Below, in pieces: positions 52,985 to 62,464 of a DNA stretch of 64,000 nucleotides (position 1 is its first letter; every line of letters begins with the position of its first letter). The translations under genes were made by a program, and so were the position numbers. Below the pieces are notes generated by a model. It was not told the DNA's origin and ran no database searches. It worked only from the letters and a program-made list of their open reading frames with translations. Source of the stretch: an uncultured Alphaproteobacteria bacterium (GTDB lineage: Bacteria; Pseudomonadota; Alphaproteobacteria; SP197); assembly GCA_958295695.1 (NCBI GenBank), contig OY282363.1:1926225-1990224 (forward strand). The letters are read 5' to 3'.

Positions 52985-53629
52985 TCACGAAGCCGCTTTC
53001 CCGGCGTCCGGGTCGACATCGGCCCGCGACGCGACGACCTCGTCGATCAGGCCGAATTCCCTGGCCTGGACCGGGGTCATGAAGGTGTCGCGCTCCATGT
53101 TCTCCTCGATCACGTCCAGCGGCTGGCCCGTGTGATCGGAGAAAATCCGGTTGAGGCGCTCGCGCACGAAAAGGATTTCGCGGGCGTGGATTTCGATGTC
53201 GGATGCCTGACCGCGCGCGCCGCCCGACGGCTGGTGGATCATGATGCGCGACTGCGGCAGCGCGAAGCGGTGTCCCTTGGCGCCGGCGCAGAGCAGCAGG
53301 GCTCCCATCGAGGCCGCCTGTCCGATGCACAGCGTCTGAATGTTGGGTCGGATGTACTGCATGGTGTCGTACATCGCCAGGCCCGCGGTGACGGCGCCGC
53401 CGGGTGAGTTCACATAGAGCGCGATATCCTTGGCCGGGTTTTCGGCCTCGAGAAACAGGAACTGCGCACAGATCAAGCTTGCGACATGGTCGTTCACGCC
53501 GCCCGTAAGGAAGATGATCCGTTCCTTGAGGAGTCTCGAATAGATGTCGTAGGCGCGCTCGCCCCGGGCCGTCTGCTCGACGACCATGGGAACCAGCGTG
53601 TTGCCGTAGATCTCGACCGGATCGCTCAT
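52985..53629 (-). CDS. clpP: ATP-dependent Clp protease proteolytic subunit ClpP
   Basis: The serine peptidase barrel of Clp. The 214-residue protein has the catalytic Ser107 in [11 protein letters not shown], His132 in [10 protein letters not shown] and Asp181 in MERDTFMT, with [20 protein letters not shown]. It starts with a four-base overlap with the tig stop, so trigger factor, ClpP and probably ClpX are co-expressed. Confidence 0.97.
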   Translation of the reverse strand: MSDPVEIYGNTLVPMVVEQTARGERAYDIYSRLLKERIIFLTGGVNDHVASLICAQFLFLEAENPAKDIALYVNSPGGAVTAGLAMYDTMQYIRPNIQTLCIGQAASMGALLLCAGAKGHRFALPQSRIMIHQPSGGARGQASDIEIHAREILFVRERLNRIFSDHTGQPLDVIEENMERDTFMTPVQAREFGLIDEVVASRADVDPDAGKAAS

Positions 53630-55095
53630 TGGCGCGTGTTCCGCTCCTCGTCTCGGGACGGACCGGGTCGGGAGCCGTCGTCGGCCGGGTCTCCGGTCGC
53701 GGACGTCTTTCCGGCGGTCTTCCCCTCGTCCTTCCCGCTCTCCTCCGCCTGGCTGTCGATCTCGAAAAACTCCGACGGCGTGACGCCGCGTTCCTTCAGC
53801 GTTACCTGGGTCAGGATCCGGTCGACCACGCGATCTTCCAGGATGGGCGCGGTCAACGCCTGCATCGCCTGCGGGTTCTCCTGATAGTACTGGACGACTT
53901 TCGCTTCCTGACCGGGGAACTGGCGGGCGCGCTCGATGACCGCCTGCTGCATGTCCTCGGGCGTCACCTGGATGTCGTGAGCCCGCCCGATCTCGCTCAG
54001 CAGCAGTCCGAGACGCACGCGGCGTTCGGCGATGGCGCGATACTCGGTCCGCATCTCCTCGCGCTTTTCATCGCGCGCCGGCTCGCCGCGGTCGTGGCCG
54101 TCGTCACCGCCTTCGCCATGCCGATGGTCCGGCTCGCGCTCGACCTGCCGCCAGATCGAATCGAACTCGTTGTCGACCAGGCTCGGCGGGACATCGAACG
54201 AGTAGGCCCCGGAGAGCTTGTCGAGCAGCAGGCGCTTCAGACGCTGACGACCGACATGCCGATATTCCGCGGTGAGCCGCTCGCTCATCCGGTCGCGCAG
54301 CCCGTCGAGGTCCTCGGCGCCCTGGCTCTTTGCGAACGCGTCGTCCAGATCGGGCGTGCTGGCGGTGCGCACCTCCTTGACGGCGACCTCGAAGCGCGCC
54401 GTCTTGCCGGCCAGATGCTCCGCGCCATAGTCGTCCGGGAAGGGCGCCTCGACCGTATAGCTGTCTCCGGCCTTCTTCCCTTCCAGACTCGCCTCGAACT
54501 CCGGGAACATCCGGCCCGATCCGATTTCGGCGAGATGGTCCTCGGCCGAACCGCCCGCGAACGTCTCGCCGTCGATCGTGCCGGTGAAGTCGATGCGCAC
54601 GGCGTCGCCCGTCCGGGCGGCGTGGCCCTCGGCGGCTTCCTCGAAGGTCTTGTTCCGCTCGCGCAGACGTTCGAGCGCCTCGCCAACCTTGCCGTCGTCC
54701 ACCGCGATCGTCAGGTTCTCGAGTTCGTAGGACGAGAAGTCGCCGGCCTCGATCTCCGGCATCACCTCGACGGCCATGACGTATTCGAGGTCCTTGCCCT
54801 CGTCGAACGACATGTCCTCGATGCTCGGCTGCACGGCCGGGCGCACGCCCTGCCGGTCGATCACCTCGCCCGACGTGTCCTGGAGGGTCTTCTGGACCAC
54901 CTCGCTGACCACGGCCTCGCCGAACCGGCGCTTGAGCAGATCGACCGGCGCCTTGCCCGGACGGAAGCCCTTGAGTTGGACGGTCCGTTGCAGTTCGGCG
55001 AGCCGGTCGCCGATGCGGGTCGCCATGTCCTCGGCGGCGACTACCACCTTGTACTCGCGTTTCAGGCCGTTGGAGGCGGTCTCGGTCACCTGCAT
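53626..55095 (-). CDS. tig: Trigger factor
   Basis: The ribosome-bound chaperone and peptidyl-prolyl isomerase. The 489-residue protein has the ribosome-binding signature region [20 protein letters not shown], an FKBP-like domain ([20 protein letters not shown]), and a helical C-terminal chaperone domain. Two unusual features are a His/Asp/Glu-rich insert near residues 310-330 ([16 protein letters not shown]) and a charged low-complexity C-terminus ([18 protein letters not shown]). ATG 55095 lacks a visible Shine-Dalgarno sequence. tRNA-Leu lies 73 bases upstream on the same strand. Confidence 0.95.
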   Translation of the reverse strand: MQVTETASNGLKREYKVVVAAEDMATRIGDRLAELQRTVQLKGFRPGKAPVDLLKRRFGEAVVSEVVQKTLQDTSGEVIDRQGVRPAVQPSIEDMSFDEGKDLEYVMAVEVMPEIEAGDFSSYELENLTIAVDDGKVGEALERLRERNKTFEEAAEGHAARTGDAVRIDFTGTIDGETFAGGSAEDHLAEIGSGRMFPEFEASLEGKKAGDSYTVEAPFPDDYGAEHLAGKTARFEVAVKEVRTASTPDLDDAFAKSQGAEDLDGLRDRMSERLTAEYRHVGRQRLKRLLLDKLSGAYSFDVPPSLVDNEFDSIWRQVEREPDHRHGEGGDDGHDRGEPARDEKREEMRTEYRAIAERRVRLGLLLSEIGRAHDIQVTPEDMQQAVIERARQFPGQEAKVVQYYQENPQAMQALTAPILEDRVVDRILTQVTLKERGVTPSEFFEIDSQAEESGKDEGKTAGKTSATGDPADDGSRPGPSRDEERNTRQ

Positions 55096-55168
55096 GGATT
55101 TGCCACAAGTCGGGGTTTTGTCGGAACCGAGGCTCGACGCCCGGCCGGCGAACGGTGTGCTGGGAACA

Positions 55169-55253
55169 TGGTGCGGGCGGAGGGACTTGAACCCCCACGA
55201 CTTTCGTCACCAGAGCCTAAGTCTGGCGTGTCTACCGATTCCACCACGCCCGC
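55169..55253 (-). tRNA. tRNA-Leu (anticodon TAG)
   Basis: An 85-base class II tRNA reading GCGGGCGTGGTGGAATCGG from 55253, anticodon stem CCAGA/TCTGG with loop CTTAGGC (anticodon TAG), a variable arm around GTGACGAAAGTCGT, and T arm GGTTCAAGTCC. The acceptor GCGGGCG/CGCCCGC is perfect and CCA is encoded (55171-55169). Confidence 0.95.
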
Positions 55254-55355
55254 GTCGCCCGGGCCAAGACCAAGCCAGCGGTCTGGGGCGGTCCATATAG
55301 TCTCGAACGGAGCGCCCCGCAACCGCCAGGATCGGCGGCGGCGACGCAAGGGATC

Positions 55356-55496
55356 GTGTGTCGACGGGAGCGCCGCCGGGAGGCGCGGGCGGCGGACCCC
55401 GAATGGCGGGAGTATCTGAAGGCCGGCCGCGAGGCCGGAAACATTCTCAGCCGGGAAATCCACACCCTGCAGGGGTCGCCCTTCTTCGAGGCTTAG
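55356..55496 (+). pseudogene. Small ORF resembling the C-terminal end of a NIPSNAP-family protein
   Basis: A 46-codon frame from GTG 55356 to TAG 55496, with GC-rich third positions. The product contains ADPEWREYLKAGREAGNILS and ends GSPFFEA. By eye this resembles the end of NIPSNAP proteins (DPEW, then a helix with Gly, then a hydrophobic strand and a T/S-P-F close). The rest of such a protein would need about 60 more residues, but tRNA-Leu lies only 100 bases upstream, so this is probably a truncated remnant. It could also be a real microprotein or chance. Its stop overlaps the stop of the minus-strand ORF beside it. Confidence 0.35.
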
Positions 55497-55684
55497 CCGT
55501 CCGCCATCGCGCGCGGCGCGGAAGGCGGAGCGTCCACCCGGACCGTCGCCATGTCCGCGTCGTGGAACTGCTGGTGGCGGATCGAGGACGCGAGATGTCG
55601 CAGCAGGCGGAGCGACCCCTCCTGCTCGATCGTGTCCGCGGTCGTGGGCCGCTCTCCCAGCACCGCGATCCGATCCTGAAGCAA
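55493..55684 (-). CDS. Hypothetical small protein downstream of mcd
   Basis: A 63-residue frame beginning with TTG 55684, 13 bases after the malonyl-CoA decarboxylase stop on the same strand. Residues include IAVLGERPTTADTIEQEGSL, RLLRHLASSIRHQQFHDADM and ATVRVDAPPSAPRAMADG. Third codon positions are nearly all G or C, which supports coding. No ribosome binding site is evident, and I do not recognise the family. No membrane or signal segment is seen. Confidence 0.35.
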   Translation of the reverse strand: MLQDRIAVLGERPTTADTIEQEGSLRLLRHLASSIRHQQFHDADMATVRVDAPPSAPRAMADG

Positions 55685-55697
55685 GCCGGCGAGCGGC

Positions 55698-57098
55698 TCA
55701 GCGGCCGTCGCGGCGCGCCGCCTTCGCCAAGGCGCGCACGTCGCCCGACGCGGCGACCCGTCCCTCGGTCACGAAGGCTTCGTGGTTCCCGGCGATGTCG
55801 CCGTGCCGGTAGAGGTAGTTCACCATCAGCCCGGCCGATTCGCGCAAGCCCTTTTCCGACAGATCGCCCATCCAGTTGATCCGCTCGATCCTCGCGCCGT
55901 TCGCCAGATGGAACCGCGCGACCGGATCGACCGGACGGTCGCCGCGCTTCTCGTCCAGGAGATAGCGGGCGGCCAGCACGGTGAGCTGGTGGCGCCACGG
56001 CCCGAGCGCCGCTTGCGTCGACCGGTCGAGAGCTTCCGCAAGGGCGCCCGGCGCCTCTTCGGGCGCGACGCCGTCCGGCGCATGGACCAGCATGCCGGCG
56101 TCGTCGAGGCGATCGCGCAGCCAGCGGCGGAAGCCCGGCAAGGGAGACAGGGTCGCGAAGGTCCTGAGACCGGGAAGCTCCCGGCGCAGCTCGTCGACCA
56201 CCCGTTTGATCAGGAAGTCGCCGAGACGGACCCCGGCAAGGCCGGCCTGAGTGTTGGAGATCGAATAGAAGACCGCGGCCTCGGCCTCGTCCGACGCCAC
56301 GAGCGGCGCCTCGGGATCCAGCAGACGCTGCACGTTGGCGGCCATGGCGTCGACCAGGGCCACCTCGACGAAGATCAGCGGCTCGTCCGGCATGTTCGGG
56401 TGGAAGAAGGCGAACAGCCTCCGGTCCGCCTCGAGCCGGTTCTTCAGATCGTCCCAGCCCGCGATGCGGTGGACCGCCTCGTGGACGATCAGCTTTTCGA
56501 GCAACGACGCGGGCGTGTCCCAGGTGAGGCGCCGCAGATCGAGGAAACCGACATCGAACCAGGCCGAAAGCAGGCGCCTGAGGTCTTCGGCGATCCGGAG
56601 CAGAAGGGGTTCCTCACGCTGTCCGGCAAGAGCGTCGGCGCGCATGTCGACAAGGAACTTCAGGCCCTCCGGCAGGCCGTTGAACTGCGTGAAGAGACGC
56701 ATGCGTGGGGCCTCGGCGGCGTCGCGCAACGACCCGGCGAGCGAACGCTTCGCCCCGGTGTCGTCGGCCCGCAGCAGCGCCCGGGCCTCGCGCTCGATCT
56801 CGTCGAGGTCGACGTCGAAATCCTCGGCGAGCATCAGGAGGAACCGCCGGCGGCCGGCGGTGTCGAGATCGAGGTAGGCATGCCCGACGCCGGCGGCCCT
56901 GGCGCGCGCGAGCGCCTCGCCGCCGCGCGCCTCGATGCAGGCGGCGACCCGCCCGCGCAGACGCTCCCTGTCGTCGTCGGGCAGGCCCGCCCGGACCGCG
57001 CCCGGTCTCCGGTCGAGAGCGGCTTCCGCGATGTCCTTCCAGGCGGCGGACAATTGATCGAGGGCCCGGTCCCAGAACCCCGCGCCGCGGTCGGTCAT
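55698..57098 (-). CDS. mcd: Malonyl-CoA decarboxylase
   Basis: Converts malonyl-CoA to acetyl-CoA and CO2, as in rhizobial MatA and mitochondrial MLYCD. The 466-residue protein has an N-terminal helical domain and a C-terminal GNAT-like catalytic domain. Recognisable stretches are FTQFNGLPEGLKFLVDMRAD, LLEKLIVHEAVHRIAGWDDL, LIFVEVALVDAMAANVQRLL, VFYSISNTQAGLAGVRLGDF (with the likely catalytic Ser) and HGDIAGNHEAFVTEG (likely catalytic His). ATG 57098 overlaps the nnrD stop (ATGA). No matB or matC gene is adjacent, so its malonyl-CoA source is unclear. Confidence 0.93.
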   Translation of the reverse strand: MTDRGAGFWDRALDQLSAAWKDIAEAALDRRPGAVRAGLPDDDRERLRGRVAACIEARGGEALARARAAGVGHAYLDLDTAGRRRFLLMLAEDFDVDLDEIEREARALLRADDTGAKRSLAGSLRDAAEAPRMRLFTQFNGLPEGLKFLVDMRADALAGQREEPLLLRIAEDLRRLLSAWFDVGFLDLRRLTWDTPASLLEKLIVHEAVHRIAGWDDLKNRLEADRRLFAFFHPNMPDEPLIFVEVALVDAMAANVQRLLDPEAPLVASDEAEAAVFYSISNTQAGLAGVRLGDFLIKRVVDELRRELPGLRTFATLSPLPGFRRWLRDRLDDAGMLVHAPDGVAPEEAPGALAEALDRSTQAALGPWRHQLTVLAARYLLDEKRGDRPVDPVARFHLANGARIERINWMGDLSEKGLRESAGLMVNYLYRHGDIAGNHEAFVTEGRVAASGDVRALAKAARRDGR

Positions 57099-58567
57099 GC
57101 CCTTCCCCAACGCAGGCGCCTCAGGACATGGGGCGCCGCGTCCGGCAGGTCCTCGGCGATCAGTCCTGGGCCCGCCTGCCCGCCGGTCTCGCCGTGCAGC
57201 CAGACACCCATGCAGGCGGCGTCGAAAGCGTTCCTTCCCTGGGCGAGCAGGCCGGCGATGAATCCGGCCAGAACGTCGCCCGATCCCGCGGTCGCCAGTT
57301 CCGGCGGCGCGTTGTCGCTGATGGCGATGGGGCCGCCGGGACTCGCGACCACGGTGTCCGGCCCCTTCAGCACGATCACGCAACCCGCCCTCCGGGCCGC
57401 CTCGGCGACATCGCGCAGGCGGTCTCCGGTCCGCGGAAAAAGACGGGCGAACTCGCCTTCGTGGGGCGTCAGGACGCAGGCCCCGTGCAGGCGGGCGAAC
57501 AGCGTGTCGGAGGCGTCGCGGAACGTCGTCAGGGCGTCCGCGTCCAGCACCGTGGGCGTTTGCGTCGAGAGGCCGGCAAGCACAAGGTCTCCGGTTGTCT
57601 CGCCGACGCCCTGACCCGGACCGGCCAGCAGCGCGCTCGCCCGCCGGTCCGTCATCAGCGATCGCAGCGCCGATCCGCTGGGGACCGGCGCGACCATCGC
57701 CGCGGTCAGGTGGGCGGCATAGACGAGCAACGCCGATTCAGGCACGGCGCAGGTCACCAGTCCCGCGCCCGCGCGCAGACCCGCGCGCGCCGCGAGGCGG
57801 GCGGCCCCGCTCATCGCGACCCCGCCGCCCGCCACGACCAGATGACCGCGCGCGTACTTGTGCGCCTCCTCTTCCGGCCATGGCCAGGCGCTCCGCCAGG
57901 CGCCGGGCGCGTTGCGCACGAGCGACGGCCCCGCCGCGGCGACGGTCGCGTCGTCGATGCCGATATCGGCGACGACGACCTCGCCGCAAAGACCCCGGCC
58001 CGGATAGAGCATGTGGCCGGGCTTTCGGCGACAGAACGTGACCGTGAGGTCGGCGCGGACGGCGGACCCGCGCACCCGGCCGCTGTCGCCGTCGACGCCG
58101 CTGGGGATGTCGACGGCCACGACGGCGGCGCCCGCCGCGCCGACCCTCGAGGCCATGTCCGCGTCGAAGTCCCGGGACAGGCCGGCGCCGAAGAGCGCAT
58201 CGACGATGACCTCGCACCTCTCCAGGTCGGCGGCGCCGAGGGACGATACAGGACCGCGCCACCGCGACGCCATCCCGGCGGCGGCGCCGGCCAGACGGCC
58301 TCGCTCGCCCAGCAGCGCGACCGAGACCCGCCACCCGGCGGCGTCGAGATGACGCGCCACGACGAAGCCGTCGCCGCCGTTGTTCCCCGGCCCGCACAGG
58401 ACCGCCGCGCGACCGGCCGGCCAGCGCCGGCGGATCGCGTTCGCCACCGCCTCGCCGGCCCGTTCCATGAGGTCCGCGCCGCTCGTTCCGGATTCCACGG
58501 TTCGCCGGTCCGCCTCGCGCATCTGGGCGCAGGTCAGAACGGCGTGCGATGACGATGGCGCGCTCAT
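57095..58567 (-). CDS. nnrD: Bifunctional NAD(P)H-hydrate epimerase / ADP-dependent dehydratase
   Basis: Repairs hydrated NAD(P)H. The 490-residue protein is a fusion: an N-terminal YjeF_N (epimerase) domain with CGPGNNGGDGFVVARHLDAA and VAVDIPSGVDGDSGRVRGSA, and a C-terminal ribokinase-like dehydratase domain with PGQGVGETTGDLVLAGL, VLDADALTTF, TPHEGEFARLFP, VVLKGPDTVVASP-like VIVLKGPDTVVASPGG and ATAGSGDVLAGFIAGLLAQG. It follows the methyltransferase gene by 6 bases and overlaps mcd. Confidence 0.94.
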   Translation of the reverse strand: MSAPSSSHAVLTCAQMREADRRTVESGTSGADLMERAGEAVANAIRRRWPAGRAAVLCGPGNNGGDGFVVARHLDAAGWRVSVALLGERGRLAGAAAGMASRWRGPVSSLGAADLERCEVIVDALFGAGLSRDFDADMASRVGAAGAAVVAVDIPSGVDGDSGRVRGSAVRADLTVTFCRRKPGHMLYPGRGLCGEVVVADIGIDDATVAAAGPSLVRNAPGAWRSAWPWPEEEAHKYARGHLVVAGGGVAMSGAARLAARAGLRAGAGLVTCAVPESALLVYAAHLTAAMVAPVPSGSALRSLMTDRRASALLAGPGQGVGETTGDLVLAGLSTQTPTVLDADALTTFRDASDTLFARLHGACVLTPHEGEFARLFPRTGDRLRDVAEAARRAGCVIVLKGPDTVVASPGGPIAISDNAPPELATAGSGDVLAGFIAGLLAQGRNAFDAACMGVWLHGETGGQAGPGLIAEDLPDAAPHVLRRLRWGRA

Positions 58568-58573
58568 GATCCG

Positions 58574-59275
58574 TCAGGACGCGCGACGCTTGCCCCTGAA
58601 GAGATGGACCCTCATGGGCTGGTCGAAGAGATACCCGTCGTCGGCCCTGCCCGCCTCGAACCGTTCCCTGACGGTCGGGACGTCCACATCGGCCCGTGTG
58701 TAGCCGTTGTAGGCGAGCCCGCTCACCTGGTCGAGAAAGGCCGCATAGTCGGCATAGCGGCGCCGGTTGTGGAACCGGACTTCCCGGGCCCGCGCGAACG
58801 CGGGCGCCGCGATGTCGGCGATGGCCTTCCTGGCGGCTTCGCGTTCCGCGTTCTCGTCGTGAAACGGCGCCATCAACTCCGTGTGCGCGCCGCCGGCCTC
58901 GGGCTCCAGGATGTACAGGAAGTCCCGTCCGGGCCTGAGAACGCGCGTCGCCTCGCGGAGCGCGTGTTCCATCAGGCCCGGTGGCACGTGATGGAGAGAC
59001 TTGGAAAAGAACACCCCGTCGACGCTCCCGTCCGCGCAGGGAAGCGCTTCGGCGCCGGTCTCGTGAAACTCGATCGCGTCGCTCGCCAACTCCCGCCTGT
59101 TGGCGGCGGCCTGTCCGGGTTCCGGCTCGACCGCCACGACCCGCGCGCCGCGTTCGACCAGCAGGCGGGCCAGCGCGCCGCAGCCGCAGCCGGCATCGAC
59201 GACCCGGCAACCCGCGACGTCGACGAGACGGTCCATGACCTCGATGTCGTCAGAAAGCCCGATGTGCTCGATCAT
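58574..59275 (-). CDS. Class I SAM-dependent methyltransferase
   Basis: A 233-residue Rossmann-fold methyltransferase of unknown substrate. SAM-binding motif I is VVDAGCGCGALARLLVERGA, followed by VVAVEPEPGQ, AEALPCADGSVDGVFFSKSL (motif II/post-II) and LREATRVLRPGRDFLYILEP. The C-terminal part (RFHNRRRYADYAAFLDQVSG) is not distinctive. It resembles UbiE/Coq5-like small-molecule methyltransferases, but no specific signature is present. It is the first gene of the nnrD-mcd group and lies after tRNA-Pro. Confidence 0.85.
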   Translation of the reverse strand: MIEHIGLSDDIEVMDRLVDVAGCRVVDAGCGCGALARLLVERGARVVAVEPEPGQAAANRRELASDAIEFHETGAEALPCADGSVDGVFFSKSLHHVPPGLMEHALREATRVLRPGRDFLYILEPEAGGAHTELMAPFHDENAEREAARKAIADIAAPAFARAREVRFHNRRRYADYAAFLDQVSGLAYNGYTRADVDVPTVRERFEAGRADDGYLFDQPMRVHLFRGKRRAS

Positions 59276-59386
59276 CCCGCGTCATCCGTCGGCCCCGTGA
59301 GGAGAATGGCCGGCGAGGCGCGGGCGCGCCCCGGCCGGACGATGACCGGGCCGTCGGGCAGGAGCCTTCGCCCTCGACCGACCGGA

Positions 59387-59463
59387 TGGTCGGAGCGGCA
59401 GGATTCGAACCTGCGACCTACGGTCCCCCAGACCGTTGCGCTACCGGGCTGCGCCACGCTCCG
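59387..59463 (-). tRNA. tRNA-Pro (anticodon GGG)
   Basis: A 77-base tRNA reading CGGAGCGTGGCGCAGCCCGG from 59463, anticodon stem ACGGT/ACCGT with loop CTGGGGG (anticodon GGG), and T arm GGTTCGAATCC. The acceptor CGGAGCG/CGCTCCG is perfect; discriminator A and CCA are encoded (59389-59387). Confidence 0.95.
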
Positions 59464-59510
59464 TTCCGGCATCCGGCCGATCATCCCGGCCCCGCCACCG
59501 GCGACATAGC

Positions 59511-59954
59511 TCAACCGCGCCCGGCCAGCAACCGGCGGCAGGCCTCCAGTTCGCCGACCGCGCGTTCGATCGCCGAACGATCGGGAGCCGCCAGGACCCT
59601 CGTGGCCGGCTCCGGCTCCGCGGCCGCCTCGGGCCCGGCGACGGCGCCGCCTTGCAACGCTCCGGTCCCGCCCTGGCGGATCAGCCTCTGCACGCCCTTG
59701 ATCGTATAGCCTTCGGTGTAGAGCAGCCCCTTGATCCGGCGCAGGAACCGGATGTCTTCCGGACGATAGTAGCGCCGCCCGCCGCCACGCTTCAGCGGGC
59801 GGATCTGATGGAATTTGGTTTCCCAGAAACGCAGGACGTGCTGGGCGACGTCGAGCTCCTCGGCCACCTCGCTGATGGTCCGGAAAGCCTCCCTGGACTT
59901 TCCGCCGCGGCGGGGGGCTCCCGCCGCGGCGAGGGCGTTCGAGGACATGGCCAT
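59511..59954 (-). CDS. MerR family transcriptional regulator
   Basis: A 147-residue regulator with an N-terminal MerR winged helix: [25 protein letters not shown] and [18 protein letters not shown]. It is followed by a short helix and a Gly/Ala-rich linker, then a C-terminal helix ([19 protein letters not shown]). No ligand-binding domain or metal-binding cysteines are present. It lies 3 bases after ihfA, a pairing conserved in alphaproteobacteria; the targets are unknown. Confidence 0.9.
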   Translation of the reverse strand: MAMSSNALAAAGAPRRGGKSREAFRTISEVAEELDVAQHVLRFWETKFHQIRPLKRGGGRRYYRPEDIRFLRRIKGLLYTEGYTIKGVQRLIRQGGTGALQGGAVAGPEAAAEPEPATRVLAAPDRSAIERAVGELEACRRLLAGRG

Positions 59955-59957
59955 GGG

Positions 59958-60272
59958 CTAGAAACCGCGTCCGCTGGCGGAGTTGCCGTTGATGCGGTCC
60001 TTGAGCACATGGGAAGCCCGGAACACGAGCACGCGGCGGGGCGAAATCGTGACTTCCTCTCCGGTCTTCAGGTTGCGCCCGACCCGCGGCGCCTTCTCCC
60101 TGACGGAAAAGCTGCCGAAGGAGGAAATCTTGACGGCCTCGCCGGTCGCCAGAGTCTCGGATATCTCTTCCAGCACCGATTCGACGAGCGAGGCAGACTC
60201 GCTGCGCGAAAGTCCGACCTCGTGATAGACGGCCTCCGTGAGGTCCGCTCTCGTCATGGTCCTGTCCGCCAT
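59958..60272 (-). CDS. ihfA: Integration host factor subunit alpha, atypical beta-arm tip
   Basis: IHF bends DNA sharply as an alpha/beta heterodimer. The protein is 104 residues from ATG 60272, with [40 protein letters not shown] and [20 protein letters not shown]. The beta-arm tip reads GRNLKTGEE; in IHF and HU the residue after Asn is normally Pro, which intercalates between base pairs, and the hup gene in this same window keeps it (GRNPRTGE). The codon is CTG, one change from CCG. Starts at 60287 and 60257 are alternatives. It has its own promoter. Confidence 0.93.
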   Translation of the reverse strand: MADRTMTRADLTEAVYHEVGLSRSESASLVESVLEEISETLATGEAVKISSFGSFSVREKAPRVGRNLKTGEEVTISPRRVLVFRASHVLKDRINGNSASGRGF

Positions 60273-60301
60273 CGACGACGCCCCCATCGCCTTGATGCGG
60301 A

Positions 60302-60330
60302 AAGCTAACCGTGACGGGAAAATCAGTCAA
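60302..60330 (-). promoter_or_regulatory. Candidate promoter of ihfA-merR
   Basis: -35 TTGACT (60330-60325), 17-base spacer, -10 TAGCTT (60307-60302) on the minus strand, inside an AT-rich stretch unlike its surroundings. The expected start near 60295 leaves a leader of about 20 bases before ATG 60272. Confidence 0.6.
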
Positions 60331-60404
60331 TATCAATCGGTTGCGTCCAAAATCTCAGGAAACGCTAAATCCGGTTGAGCTTGTTTGTTGAGGTCGGGAT
60401 TCAA

Positions 60405-61382
60405 CTACCAGCGCACCATGGCCGAGCCCCAGGTGAAGCCGCCGCCCATGGCCTCCAGAAGGACCAGTTGGTTCCGCCGGATCTTCCCGTCATGGACGGC
60501 CTCCGACAACGCCAGCGGTATCGAGGCCGCGGACGTGTTGGCGTGGCGGTCGATCGTCATCACGACCTTCTCGGGCGGCAGCTCCAGCTTGCGCGCGATC
60601 GCGTCGATGATCCGGCGGTTGGCCTGATGCGGGACCAGCCAGTCCACGTTCCGGCCTTCCAGACCGTTGGCCCCCAGGGCCTCGTCGACGGCTTCGGCGA
60701 GGTTGACGACGGCGTGTCTGAAGACGTCGCGGCCCTCCATGCGGAGATGGCCGGCCAGTTGCGTCGTGGACGGTCCTCCATCGACATAGAGCATGTCCCT
60801 TTGCCGTCCGTCGGCGTGAAGATGGGTCGAGAGGATGCCCCGGTCGCCTGAATCGCCCTCGCCTTCCCCCGGCGTGAGAACAACGGCCCCCCCTCCATCG
60901 CCGAACAGCACGCAGGTCCCCCGGTCGTTCCAGTCGAGAATGCGCGAGAAGGTTTCGGCGCCGACGACCAGGGCGCCCCGCGATTGTCCGACGCGCACGA
61001 AATTGTCGGCGACGGCGAGCGCATAGATAAAGCCGGTGCACACCGCATGGACATCGAAGGCGCAGCCGTGCGCGATGCCGAGGTTGGCCTGAACCTGAGT
61101 GGCGCTTGCCGGGAAGGTCAGGTCGGGCGTGGCCGTGGCCAGGACGATCAGGTCGATGTCGTCCGGCGACATTCCCGCGTTCGTCAGGGCGTCGCGGGAC
61201 GCCGCGGTGGCAAGATCGGATGTCTTTTCGCCTTCGGCCGCGATGTGGCGCTGGCCGATCCCCGTTCGGGTTCGAATCCACTCGTCCGAGGTGTCGAGAC
61301 GTCCGGCAAGCTCGTGGTTGGTCACGCGACGTTCGGGCAAATAGGCGCCGCAGCCGACGATCCTCGAGCGCGTCACACTCAC
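60405..61382 (-). CDS. fabH: 3-oxoacyl-ACP synthase III
   Basis: FabH starts fatty acid synthesis by condensing acetyl-CoA with malonyl-ACP. The 325-residue thiolase-fold protein has the catalytic triad: Cys115 in [12 protein letters not shown], His in [13 protein letters not shown] and Asn in [14 protein letters not shown], with the C-terminal [16 protein letters not shown] 61382 overlaps the plsX stop (GTGA), linking fatty acid and phospholipid initiation. Confidence 0.97.
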   Translation of the reverse strand: MSVTRSRIVGCGAYLPERRVTNHELAGRLDTSDEWIRTRTGIGQRHIAAEGEKTSDLATAASRDALTNAGMSPDDIDLIVLATATPDLTFPASATQVQANLGIAHGCAFDVHAVCTGFIYALAVADNFVRVGQSRGALVVGAETFSRILDWNDRGTCVLFGDGGGAVVLTPGEGEGDSGDRGILSTHLHADGRQRDMLYVDGGPSTTQLAGHLRMEGRDVFRHAVVNLAEAVDEALGANGLEGRNVDWLVPHQANRRIIDAIARKLELPPEKVVMTIDRHANTSAASIPLALSEAVHDGKIRRNQLVLLEAMGGGFTWGSAMVRW

Positions 61383-62428
61383 CGGGCGACCGCTCCGGCC
61401 GGAATGCCGGAGACTCGCTCCAGAAACTCGACATCGCGGATGACCCTCTCGTTGAAGCCCTGGGTCAGCATGTCGACGGCGAAACCGATCGCGTTGGCGT
61501 AACCCATGGCGTCGGTGCCGCCGTGACTCTTCACGGCGACGCCGTTGACGCCGAGGAACATGCCGCCGTTGTACCGGCGCGGATCGACACGGTTCCTCAG
61601 CGCGATCAGCGCCGGCTTGGCGAGCCAGTAGCCGAGCTTGGAGAATACCGAACGGCGGAAAGTCGCGCGCAGGAAGCCGGTGTACATACTGGCCGTGCCT
61701 TCGGCCGTCTTCAGCGCGATGTTGCCGCTGAAGCCGTCGGCCACGACAACGTCCACCGTGCCCTCCGTGATGTCGTTGCCCTCGATGAAACCGTAAAACT
61801 CGAGTGGGAGGTCGGTGTCGCGCAGCACGTCGGCGGCGCGCCGGATTTCGTCATGGCCCTTGCTCTCCTCGCTGCCCACGTTGAGCAGCCCGACCGTGGG
61901 CCGGCGGATGCCCTGGACGCTGCGGGCGAACGCCGCCCCCATGACGGCGAACTGGACCAGGTTCTCGGCGCCGCAATCGATGTTGGCGCCCAGATCGAGC
62001 ATCACCGACTCCCCGCGCTGCGTGGGAAAGGTCGAGGCGATCGCCGGCCGGTGTATGCCCGGAAGCGTCCTGAGCGCGAGCTTGGCCATCGCCATCAGCG
62101 CGCCCGTGTTCCCCGCCGAGACGACGCCCGAGGCGTTGCCAGCCTTCACGTCGTCGATCGCCATCCTCATGCTGGACCGGCGGCCCCTGCGCAAGGCCTG
62201 GGAGGGTTTCATGTCGGGTTCGATGACCGTATCGCTCGCGACGACCTCGGTCACGGCCGCGAGCCTCGGGAACCGGCGCAGGAGCTTCTTGAGCCTTTCG
62301 GGACTGCCGAACAGCCTGAATCGGGTGCCGGGGTGTCGGATCCGCGCAGCGTTCGCGCCCGCGACCACGATGTCGGGCGCACGATCCCCACCCATCGCGT
62401 CGAGGGCGATCACGTGGGCGGAGCTCAT
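61379..62428 (-). CDS. plsX: Phosphate acyltransferase PlsX
   Basis: PlsX makes acyl-phosphate from acyl-ACP for PlsY in phospholipid synthesis. The 349-residue protein has [77 protein letters not shown] and [20 protein letters not shown]. It lies 36 bases after rpmF and overlaps fabH. The rpmF-plsX-fabH order is typical. Confidence 0.97.
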   Translation of the reverse strand: MSSAHVIALDAMGGDRAPDIVVAGANAARIRHPGTRFRLFGSPERLKKLLRRFPRLAAVTEVVASDTVIEPDMKPSQALRRGRRSSMRMAIDDVKAGNASGVVSAGNTGALMAMAKLALRTLPGIHRPAIASTFPTQRGESVMLDLGANIDCGAENLVQFAVMGAAFARSVQGIRRPTVGLLNVGSEESKGHDEIRRAADVLRDTDLPLEFYGFIEGNDITEGTVDVVVADGFSGNIALKTAEGTASMYTGFLRATFRRSVFSKLGYWLAKPALIALRNRVDPRRYNGGMFLGVNGVAVKSHGGTDAMGYANAIGFAVDMLTQGFNERVIRDVEFLERVSGIPAGAVAR

Positions 62429-62464
62429 GGCGTATCTCGTTACGGTATCGGCGGGGACGAAACG

